Positions 17,527 to 24,364 of a DNA stretch of 64,000 bases are shown here, in pieces. Within the stretch, counting starts at the first letter, position 1; each line of letters opens with the position of its first letter. Made by a program: the position numbers and the translations under genes. The notes under the pieces are model-generated. The model made no database searches. It was not told the DNA's origin and saw only the letters and a list, made by a program, of their open reading frames with translations. Origin of the DNA: an uncultured bacterium (GTDB taxonomy: Bacteria > Bacteroidota > Rhodothermia > Rhodothermales > UBA10348); NCBI GenBank assembly GCA_943788505.1, contig CALSQR010000002.1:503323-567322 (forward strand), read 5' to 3'.

Positions 17527-18822
17527 ATGGACACACACCTGTTATACCGCATCTTGGCTTCTCGCACGAGTACCGTCCTCTTTTTGACGATGGTTTTCTT
17601 GCTCTCCCCACCTCTGGCTGAGGCGGCCGAGGTGACTGAGAAGTATGAAAGTGAGTATCTAGCAGCTGAAAATCGACTTGACGAAAGTCCGCGTCTTGAA
17701 CGTATTTCGTTCACTCAGCGAGCAGACGGCAATGGAGTCGTGATGCGACTTCATCTCAATTCCGCCTTGGCAGCACACAGCGTCCCGGCATATCGTGAGG
17801 ATGGCTCGATTGAAATCACGCTGTTTCGCACCTCTATCTACAAGCGACGTGTGCTAGACATACCGGATGGCTTGATCCGCTCCTATCGTGTGGATGAAAA
17901 AAATCGAGATGTTGTTATCCGACTCGAGCCAAGTAGCTTCCCAATAACAGCATCAGCTTATCGAGATCGGGACAGTAATGATCTTCTGATCAGCCTCTCT
18001 TCTTCTCCTCCAGTCCGTTCAGTAACTCAGGTAGTACCAACACCTACAGCGGTTGGGAGTGCTTCATCTGAACTACCGCGTCCCACAGCTGACGCAGATG
18101 GCGCACGTTGGACACTTGACACGATTGTCATTGATGCCGGCCACGGAGGCAAGGACCATGGTGCTGTCTCCAGGGATGGTACGCGTGAGAAAGATGTCGT
18201 ACTGAACGTAGCCTTAATGCTAGGTAGCTATCTCAGGGAAAATCTTCGCCTCAATGTGGTTTACACTCGATCTGATGACCGATTTATCCCACTCGAAAAT
18301 CGCGGTCATATTGCCAACCAAGCCGGCGGCAAACTCTTCGTTTCTATCCATGCCAATTCGGCTACAGACAGGCGTGCGAAGGGAACTGAGACTTTTTTCC
18401 TGGGCATGCACAAAACTGATGCAGCACAACGCGTTATGGAACGCGAAAACGAGGTAATCCAGTTTGAGGAAAACCAAGATGTCTACGTTGAATACGATGC
18501 CATGAATAGTGTCATGCAAGCGTTGGCCCAGAGCTCGTACATGCGTCAAAGCCAGTTCTTGGCGCAATCGGTTGAAGAGCAGTTTGAAAATCGTGCAGGC
18601 CGAAATAGTCGTGGTGTCAAACAAGCTGGTTTTTACGTCCTTTATGGCGCCTCGATGCCTTCCATCCTGGTAGAATTGGGATTCCTATCAAACCCGTCTG
18701 AAGCCGCATTTATGCGCAGTGAAGACGGGCAAGCCTACCTAGCGAGTGCTATATTTCGTGCCATACGCGACTACAAATCCGAATACGACCGGGGACTTCA
18801 TTTGAGCGTGTCAAACGACTAG
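17527..18822 (+). CDS. N-acetylmuramoyl-L-alanine amidase (Amidase_3 family)
   Basis: A 431-aa secreted zinc amidase that cuts the MurNAc-L-Ala bond of peptidoglycan. ATG at 17527 gives a signal peptide of about 33 residues (ending AEAA). Residues 40-160 resemble an AMIN-like beta domain. The catalytic domain, about 195-430, shows VIDAGHGGKD (zinc His), REKDVVLNVA (zinc Glu region), FVSIHANS (zinc His) and ILVELGFLSNPSEA (catalytic Glu). A TTG at 17488, 14 nt after AGGAGG, is in frame and is an alternative start. apt follows 29 nt downstream. Confidence 0.93.
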   Translation: MDTHLLYRILASRTSTVLFLTMVFLLSPPLAEAAEVTEKYESEYLAAENRLDESPRLERISFTQRADGNGVVMRLHLNSALAAHSVPAYREDGSIEITLFRTSIYKRRVLDIPDGLIRSYRVDEKNRDVVIRLEPSSFPITASAYRDRDSNDLLISLSSSPPVRSVTQVVPTPTAVGSASSELPRPTADADGARWTLDTIVIDAGHGGKDHGAVSRDGTREKDVVLNVALMLGSYLRENLRLNVVYTRSDDRFIPLENRGHIANQAGGKLFVSIHANSATDRRAKGTETFFLGMHKTDAAQRVMERENEVIQFEENQDVYVEYDAMNSVMQALAQSSYMRQSQFLAQSVEEQFENRAGRNSRGVKQAGFYVLYGASMPSILVELGFLSNPSEAAFMRSEDGQAYLASAIFRAIRDYKSEYDRGLHLSVSND

Positions 18823-18851
18823 GTATCCCGGCACTCTGACACTCAAACGTC

Positions 18852-19373
18852 ATGCTGGAACTCCTTACTTCTACGATCCGCACCGTCCCTGACTTCCCAA
18901 AGCCGGGCATTCAATTTAAGGATATCACGCCCGTTCTGGCCGATGCTCGTCTTCTGCGGTTTGCCGTGGATGAACTGGCACGAGAATGGAAGGACAAAGG
19001 AATCACCAAAGTCATCGGGATCGAATCCCGTGGCTTCATTCTGGGCGCCATGCTCGCCGATGAGCTGGATGCTGGATTCATTCCTGTGCGCAAACAAGGC
19101 AAGCTCCCTTTTACCACGATTCGTGAGACGTATGATCTCGAATATGGCTCAGACACTATTGAAATGCACATCGACGCAGTCGGTCCCAAGGACAGGGTGC
19201 TTATCCATGATGACGTGATTGCCACTGGTGGAACTGCCGCTGCCACGCATCGATTGGTTGAGTTCGCCGAAGGACCCCTTGCCGGTTTTTCGTTCCTGAT
19301 CGAACTGGGCTTCCTCAATGGACGCAGCAAATTACCTGCAGATGCCCGGGTTCATACACTACTGAACTATTAA
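18852..19373 (+). CDS. apt: Adenine phosphoribosyltransferase
   Basis: A 173-aa purine-salvage enzyme converting adenine and PRPP to AMP. The N-terminus has the APRT signature region IRTVPDFPKPGIQFKDITPVL, the middle has IESRGFILG, and the PRPP-binding loop is VLIHDDVIATGGTAAA near residues 117-132. Length is typical. It is closely spaced after the amidase gene, though the two products share no pathway. Confidence 0.97.
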   Translation: MLELLTSTIRTVPDFPKPGIQFKDITPVLADARLLRFAVDELAREWKDKGITKVIGIESRGFILGAMLADELDAGFIPVRKQGKLPFTTIRETYDLEYGSDTIEMHIDAVGPKDRVLIHDDVIATGGTAAATHRLVEFAEGPLAGFSFLIELGFLNGRSKLPADARVHTLLNY

Positions 19374-19381
19374 GTCCCTAC

Positions 19382-19783
19382 CTATTTAACGGCCACGCAG
19401 GATATCTCAACACGTGCTCCGCGCGGCAGCGCACTGACTTGAACGGCTTCACGGGCCGGAGCATTGGCGCCGAAGAAGCGACCATATATCTCGTTGATTT
19501 GCGCGTAGTCGTTGATATCGGTCATATAGACCCGGCAAGACACGACATGATCGAGGTTCATTCCAGAGGCGGTGAGCACACCTTCAAGGTTTTCGAGCAC
19601 CTTCTCTGTCTCGGATTCAATGGAGTCCGTGATCATATGACCCGTCTTGGGGTCAATAGATATTTGACCCGAGCAATACAGCGTGTTGCCTACAAGGACG
19701 CCTTGGCTATAGGGGCCAATGGCCGCTGGTGCCAACTGCGTTTTGACTCGAGTCCTTTCTACCGTTACTTCTCTTTTTCGCAT
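19382..19783 (-). CDS. ridA: RidA family enamine/imine deaminase
   Basis: A 133-aa member of the YjgF/YER057c/UK114 family, which hydrolyses reactive 2-aminoacrylate and related enamines. The core shows APAAIGPYSQGVLVG, the substrate-binding CRVYMTDINDYAQINEIY, and at the C-terminus PAREAVQVSALPRGARVEISCVA, where the Arg after PA contacts the substrate carboxylate. It converges with apt, with 8 nt between stops. About eight N-terminal residues exceed the family norm, so a later start is possible. Confidence 0.93.
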   Translation of the reverse strand: MRKREVTVERTRVKTQLAPAAIGPYSQGVLVGNTLYCSGQISIDPKTGHMITDSIESETEKVLENLEGVLTASGMNLDHVVSCRVYMTDINDYAQINEIYGRFFGANAPAREAVQVSALPRGARVEISCVAVK

Positions 19784-19891
19784 CCTGCTGCTCGATTACG
19801 TATATAGAGCCGATTTCACGTAAAATTGCGCTCAAAAGCCGTTTTAGACAAACGAATAATCGGCTAAGACACCCCTGAGGAGGGAAATTTC

Positions 19892-20704
19892 ATGGATCTC
19901 GGATTGAACCAAAGTGCAGCATTTGTGGCCGGTGCCAGTAGCGGTCTGGGCCGCGCCATTGCAAAGCAATTACTGATGGAAGGGTGCCGCGTCGCAATCT
20001 GTTCCAGATCTCAAGGTCGGGTCGATATGGCGCGTGACTGGTTACTTTCAGAGACCAATGTTGCGCCTGATCAGGTACTAGCCATTGCCTGTGATGTGAC
20101 ACAGGAATCTCAAATCATCTCGGCCCTCGACAAAGCGGAATCCACATTCGGCCATCTCAATCTGTTGGTTACCAACGCAGGAGGCCCTCCTACGGGTCAA
20201 ATTGATGATCTATCGTCGGATGCATGGCGAGATGCCATCGAATTGAACCTAATGAGTACGATCAATCTGAGTCGGCATGGACTGCCTGCCCTCAAACGGG
20301 CTCGCGAGCGCGGCGATCATGCCTCTATATTGATGATTACCTCTCTTTCCGCCAAGCAACCTATCCCCTCCCTGTATCTGTCCAATGTTTCGCGAGCCGG
20401 CGTGCAGGGTTTCGCAAAAAGCCTATCAGAGGAAGTTGGTGCAGTGGGCATCACAGTAAATACCATTCTGCCGGGTTATACCCGAACCGACCGCCTCAGC
20501 CACTTAAGCGAATCTTTGAATGCCCAAACGGGAAGAGCGATCGAAGAGATAGAAGCCGGCTGGGCTGCGAACAGCGCCCTCAAACGGATTGGCACGGAGG
20601 AAGAATTCGCATCGGCCTCCGCGTTCCTCTTGAGTAACCGAGCCACCTTCATTACAGGTGTTGCCCTAGTAGTGGACGGCGGGGCCGTGAAATCGCTGCT
20701 GTAG
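19892..20704 (+). CDS. Short-chain dehydrogenase/reductase
   Basis: A 270-aa SDR. The nucleotide-binding motif is AGASSGLGRAIA near residues 13-24, followed by NAG in LLVTNAGGPP. The catalytic region has ITSLSAKQP with the active Ser, but the usual YxxxK region reads YLSNVSRAG, so the canonical Tyr-Lys pair is altered (Tyr present, Lys position replaced by Arg). It resembles FabG-like 3-oxoacyl reductases of this variant type. A good ribosome site, GAGGAGGG, precedes ATG. Substrate unknown. Confidence 0.88.
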   Translation: MDLGLNQSAAFVAGASSGLGRAIAKQLLMEGCRVAICSRSQGRVDMARDWLLSETNVAPDQVLAIACDVTQESQIISALDKAESTFGHLNLLVTNAGGPPTGQIDDLSSDAWRDAIELNLMSTINLSRHGLPALKRARERGDHASILMITSLSAKQPIPSLYLSNVSRAGVQGFAKSLSEEVGAVGITVNTILPGYTRTDRLSHLSESLNAQTGRAIEEIEAGWAANSALKRIGTEEEFASASAFLLSNRATFITGVALVVDGGAVKSLL

Positions 20705-20767
20705 GTTCTGAATAAAGAAGGGGCGTATTGACGAGCCAGACTATGAAATGCTTGGGAGGTAATTGCC

Positions 20768-20998
20768 ATGTTCTTTTTTGGCTTTCTTTTCGCTGTTGTT
20801 GCCTTTTTCTGACTCATTTTCCTTGTGGGAGGCCTTGCTGGTGGCAGTGAAGATTTCTACTGGCTGGCGCCCCTTTTATATATGCTGGGGGCCATGTTAT
20901 CGTCGGCAACCATGTTTTGGATGGGCCTGATAACCCGCCTGTTAAAGGATATTAGGGGGTTACTTGGCGGCGCGCGAAGCGGCGAGCAAACCCCGTGA
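20768..20998 (+). pseudogene. Small two-helix membrane protein interrupted by an in-frame TGA
   Basis: ATG at 20768 follows GGGAGGT at a good distance. The first 14 codons encode a very hydrophobic segment (MFFFGFLFAVVAFF), then TGA (20810-20812), and the same frame continues for 61 codons with a second membrane helix (LAPLLYMLGAMLSSATMFWMGL) and a basic tail to TGA at 20996-20998. The hydrophobic run LIFLVGGLAGG continues directly across the stop, which suggests a TGG Trp to TGA change. A 14-residue peptide is possible but less likely than a nonsense mutation. Confidence 0.45.
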
Positions 20999-21046
20999 TA
21001 CCAAAGAGTATTTCCGCAGAAACAGATAGGAGTACAAGATGGCTAA

Positions 21047-21178
21047 GAGTGGATTCGGAAACGCCACACAAAAGTGAAAGCGCGAAACGGCCAGCAAGTA
21101 GGAGACATGAAGGTAGCAGGCTACCACACGGTCAAGTTCAATGCAGACGGTCTTGCCTCTGCACGCTCGCACGCATGA
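21047..21178 (+). pseudogene. Remnant resembling a T9SS type A sorting-domain tail
   Basis: In one frame 43 codons read through NGQQVGDMKVAGYHTVKF then NADGLAS before losing register and stopping. The pattern NxxGQxV...AGxHxVxFxAxxLASG is that of the C-terminal sorting domain used by type IX secretion cargo. The expected following GVYxYRL is only partly seen, in another frame (MILYLIHA), implying a frameshift. Upstream, the frame is closed by TAA at 21044, so the rest of the cargo gene is gone. The identification rests on this short pattern alone. Confidence 0.35.
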
Positions 21179-21364
21179 TCTTGTACCTAATCCATGCTAC
21201 CCTGGTAGCAGCTAACACTCCAAACTTGTTCTAGAGTGCGAGCACCGTAATTGTACTAGGATGATTGGTCTTTGGAGGGTGTATAGGGGGTGTAAAAAGG
21301 TTGAAAACATTGAAATGAATCGACAGCGAGCTCATTGATAAAATGAGCGGATAACACGGCCACA

Positions 21365-21493
21365 GTGACAAGCATAGAACCACCACAAGAACACAAGTCC
21401 TTCCGCACTGCGCTAAGGGTAAGTATCGCCCTTCTGTTTATCGGCGCTCTGCCGCTACCCTTCGCGTATTACCAACCAGATCGATATTTCTAA
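21365..21493 (+). CDS. Possible 42-aa small membrane protein
   Basis: A GTG-initiated ORF with one hydrophobic helix: SFRTALRVSIALLFIGALPLPFAYYQ, then a short end DRYF. The ALPLPxxYY pattern recalls the N-terminal helix of small multi-helix membrane proteins of the DUF6804 kind, which continue for three more helices, so this could be a truncated remnant. No clear Shine-Dalgarno sequence is seen and the surrounding stretch is decaying. Confidence 0.3.
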   Translation: MTSIEPPQEHKSFRTALRVSIALLFIGALPLPFAYYQPDRYF

Positions 21494-21555
21494 TATGCTT
21501 ACCTTCCGTTAACCCATCCTGCTTCTTACCACTCGGCAGTCTACTTCCCATCACA

Positions 21556-22068
21556 ATGGACAAAACAGCAAAAGCATCACCGCGACTGGTCTTGGAGTTC
21601 ATAGGTATCTCTTCAATAATTCTGTCGCTTGTCTTCGTTGCCGTCGAGCTTCATCAGAACACCAAGGCGGTTCATGGTCAAACTAATCAGGCAATCGCGG
21701 ATAATGTCAATGCTCTCTATCTTGCAATTGCAACGGATGATGAACTTGCAAGGGCATGGATTAAACTTTTCGAGAATGAACGAATTGAGGATTTGAGTTC
21801 TGAGGAGCGCATTGTACTTGAAATGAGCCTTTTATCTGGCTTTAGGCGTGTCGAAAACATTTGGTATCAGGTGGACGAAGGCTTGATAGAAGAGCGGGCA
21901 CTAACGCGGATAGGATATGACCCTTACATCACCAATATTGGCATAGCGACGTGGAATAAATTTCGTGGTGGTTACGATCCTGCCTTCGTTAGCTACTTTG
22001 AGCAGCAGATTGCCATGCATATTGGGTCAGAAGCAGCTGGGTATAATGAAGAAGTTGCTCAGGAGTAG
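21556..22068 (+). CDS. Hypothetical protein with one N-terminal membrane helix
   Basis: A 170-aa protein. Residues about 10-32 form a membrane helix (LVLEFIGISSIILSLVFVAVELHQNT), and the VxxELxQNTxAV continuation is a recurrent feature of uncharacterised membrane-anchored proteins in marine bacteria. The remainder is helical with no catalytic motif. Composition is more A/T-rich than the flanking housekeeping genes, in keeping with an accessory region. No function can be assigned. The next gene follows after 94 nt. Confidence 0.65.
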   Translation: MDKTAKASPRLVLEFIGISSIILSLVFVAVELHQNTKAVHGQTNQAIADNVNALYLAIATDDELARAWIKLFENERIEDLSSEERIVLEMSLLSGFRRVENIWYQVDEGLIEERALTRIGYDPYITNIGIATWNKFRGGYDPAFVSYFEQQIAMHIGSEAAGYNEEVAQE

Positions 22069-22162
22069 CCAGGTAACAAAACAATCTAGGAAAACCATTT
22101 GAGAAGGCTTGCCAGCGCTCCAGGCCTCCCTTCCTTCCAGATCTTAAACCAAAAAAATCACC

Positions 22163-22702
22163 ATGAGAATATTATCAGTTATCACAATCATTTGTCTGTT
22201 CGCACTTCCAGGCTGTTCATCAGAGAAAAGTGAGATGGAACTAGCTGCTGTACAACTTGAGCGTGACCTTGAGATGTACACGGGAGTATGGGACAAATTT
22301 CTGAAGGACGGCGATACTTCAGTTGTAAATGCCGACAATTTTACCGAAGACGTAGTTATTGTAACGTCTGAGGGTGATTTAGTTGGTATTGATGCGTGCC
22401 GTGACTATTACGCCAATTACTTAACAGGCTTCACAGAGATTGAATGGAACATCCTTGATGCATTCGGTCAGGGCGACAAGTTAGTTAAGCATTGGAATTT
22501 CAAAGGAAGGCACACGGGCGAGTTCTTTGGAATGCCCGCCACGGGAAACTATTTGGACCTCTCAGGAACGACGATTGTGACCATGCGAGACGGAAAGATT
22601 GCGAAAGAGCATGACTTCTTTGACATGCAATCGCTGCTTGATCAACTCTCCAAAAGCACGGATGGAAGCGTTACCGTCGATGAGTACCGCTCAGTGAATT
22701 GA
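22163..22702 (+). CDS. SnoaL-like (NTF2-fold) lipoprotein
   Basis: A 179-aa protein with a lipoprotein signal (LFALPGC, lipidated Cys18). The mature domain, about residues 45-165, has the pattern of SnoaL/nuclear transport factor 2-like folds: an N-terminal helix, FTEDVVIVTSEGDLVGIDACRDYY, and the strand series ending TTIVTMRDGKIAKEHDFFDMQSLLDQL, typical of the family's C-terminal strands. Such proteins bind or convert small hydrophobic molecules; the ligand is unknown. It converges with the gene at 22711-23415. Confidence 0.7.
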   Translation: MRILSVITIICLFALPGCSSEKSEMELAAVQLERDLEMYTGVWDKFLKDGDTSVVNADNFTEDVVIVTSEGDLVGIDACRDYYANYLTGFTEIEWNILDAFGQGDKLVKHWNFKGRHTGEFFGMPATGNYLDLSGTTIVTMRDGKIAKEHDFFDMQSLLDQLSKSTDGSVTVDEYRSVN

Positions 22703-22710
22703 GAGGCGAT

Positions 22711-23415
22711 CTATGAGCGAGTTCGTTTCAGGGCAGTCTCAAGGTCATCGAGCGAGAGTTCATACAGCTGTAAAGCAGCCTTTTTGCTCTTCAGATAATT
22801 AAGCTGCATTCCCAAAGCGGCTTTGACAGTTTGGTTTTCCAGAAGGACGTGAGAGAGGGTATCGAGATACTCATCTACGCTGACGTTTGGGTCACTTGCC
22901 TGAATGAGAAAAGAAGGATGTTTTGAAAGGAATTCGTTTAAAAGAGTAGACTTGAGAAGCCGCTCTTCAGCGAGGCCTGCCGTAACACGACTTTGACTTC
23001 GGATATGTAGGTTCGTCAAGGCCGTCTTCAAGGTATTTGATCTGATGTACTTCAGTCCATCACTGGCGATGAGCGTTGTGTACGTCTCGGTTGGCGGACT
23101 GAACAAGCTGTTGTTGAATAAACTGAATTCTATCCGTGTCTTGCTGGAAGTGACAGCCCCTAAGGCCCCATCTGACATGCCGTCTGATTTCAGAAGTTCA
23201 GAATAGATCGCGATGTCATCTAAAACGTCTCGTGAGGCCCTCGCCTCGTATACTCTGATTGTCTCGATTTCAGTGGCTAGTGCTTTTAGAAGTCGATTTT
23301 CTTCCGCCTTTTCGAATCGCATCTGAGAAAAGCTAGTAACTCCAAATGAAGCGCTTACGCCAAGAAATATCACGACGAACTCAAGCGCTAGTTGTTTTAG
23401 TTTGGTGACCTTCAT
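22711..23415 (-). CDS. DUF6090-like membrane-anchored hypothetical protein
   Basis: A 234-aa protein. ATG at 23415 (MKVTKLKQ) is chosen because it puts the helix LALEFVVIFLGVSASFGVTSF at residues 10-30 followed by RFEKAEENRLLKALATEIE, the usual arrangement in DUF6090-type proteins (LxxExxxIxxGVxxxF then helical). The ORF is open 120 nt further upstream, but that extension lacks family features. The rest is helical; no catalytic residues are visible. It lies just downstream of the dead cytochrome c. Confidence 0.6.
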   Translation of the reverse strand: MKVTKLKQLALEFVVIFLGVSASFGVTSFSQMRFEKAEENRLLKALATEIETIRVYEARASRDVLDDIAIYSELLKSDGMSDGALGAVTSSKTRIEFSLFNNSLFSPPTETYTTLIASDGLKYIRSNTLKTALTNLHIRSQSRVTAGLAEERLLKSTLLNEFLSKHPSFLIQASDPNVSVDEYLDTLSHVLLENQTVKAALGMQLNYLKSKKAALQLYELSLDDLETALKRTRS

Positions 23416-23534
23416 AAGTCGGTACTGACATTGCTGTGTGGGGCGGTTCATCATACGACTTCTTTTACTTATTGAGAACAGCACTGTATAATTGCGCCAG
23501 AGAACTGCAGAACTATTGCAGAACTCGTTGTGCA

Positions 23535-24235
23535 CTAATCCTTGAAATCGCCCTTATTGGGTCTTCCTAAGCCATTATCTGACGGTAGCGCACCTTGCAG
23601 GTTGCCTCCATGGCAAACCATGCAGACAACGCTGGCTCGGTAGTGCCCCCATTCAGCGGTGGGACCCCGCTCGACGCCTGTAATCCGTTCCCGATCTGGC
23701 ATCATTGCAGGTGCTGCAGACATGTTTTCATCCATTCCCATTATCAACTTGCCTAATGGTCTCAATTCAAAGGCAGGTAATTCATTATCGACGGCAGGCA
23801 GGCTTTTGAGATAGGCCACCAAAGCGCCCGTTTCCTCATCATTCAGGAAGTAGTAAGCCTCTGAAGGCATAATCATCAGCCCTCTACCGTCCGGGCGGAC
23901 ACCTTCTCAAATAGCACGTACCCAATCTTCGTCGGAAAATGTCGCACCTGAACCGCCGGCGCCCGAAGTAAGGTTAGGTGCAACCATCAAGAAGGGAGGC
24001 GCATCAGCCATGATCTGACCGCTGAAGTCAGCCGTATGACGCCCCTGACATCCGTGGGACTCGGCGATAAAACGACCAAGTTCGAGTGAGGCTGAGTCCG
24101 ATTGAACGCTTACAAGCTCAACGTCCATCGGCCAAGTCTGCGAAAAGCGATCAGCTCCCTCAGACATTTTGTAGAGTGCAAACATCACAACGAGTGCAAG
24201 CACAACGCCGAGTGCACCAAATATTTTTTTAGCAT
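23535..24235 (-). pseudogene. Decayed di-haem cytochrome c
   Basis: Three independent lesions are visible. (1) The start ATGCTAAAAAAATATTTGG has seven A; with eight, the frame would read MLKKIFGALGVVLALVV straight into the remaining ORF, so one base is lost. (2) The first haem motif is CQGRH instead of CxxCH. (3) The frame is cut by TGA at 23907-23909 (DWVRAI-stop-EGVRPDGRG, where CGA Arg would fit). The second haem motif, CMVCH, is intact, but the C-terminus stops about 15 residues after it. The family is membrane-anchored class I cytochromes. Relics of neighbouring lesions show this segment is not under selection. Confidence 0.8.
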
Positions 24236-24364
24236 GGCGGGTATAATGTTGGTTCTGGCAACCCCACGGGAATCAAATTGCTTATTTGCGTGAAATGGAG
24301 TCGCGGGTTGGTCTCGAATGTATTAAAATGTTACAACTCCTGCTAAACCAATATCTCTTGGACC

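Larger units (their letters stand above)
20705..21555. other. Decaying accessory stretch without an intact sizeable gene
   Basis: Between the SDR and the gene at 21556 there are about 850 nt with no full-length gene. It holds a membrane-protein ORF interrupted by TGA (20768-20998), a remnant resembling a sorting-domain tail (21047-21178) and a 42-codon GTG ORF (21365-21493), each listed separately. The stretches 21179-21364 and 21494-21555 show nothing further. Confidence 0.6.

Noticed and set aside
19812-19827. parS-like sequence containing TTTCACGT
   Set aside because: Only about 11 of 16 bases match the TGTTTCACGTGAAACA consensus and the right half is not palindromic; a single weak match is not a site.
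21039-21077. Short ORF MAKSGFGNATQK with a Shine-Dalgarno-like GGAG
   Set aside because: Stops after 12 codons and again soon after in the same frame; it overlaps the more convincing sorting-tail remnant in another frame.
20768-24235. Recoding of TGA (as Trp or selenocysteine)
   Set aside because: Many intact genes here, such as the S9 peptidase, DUF58 and BatD, end in TGA, the interrupted genes carry other lesions or lie in a decaying stretch, and the expected residues differ (Trp and Arg).
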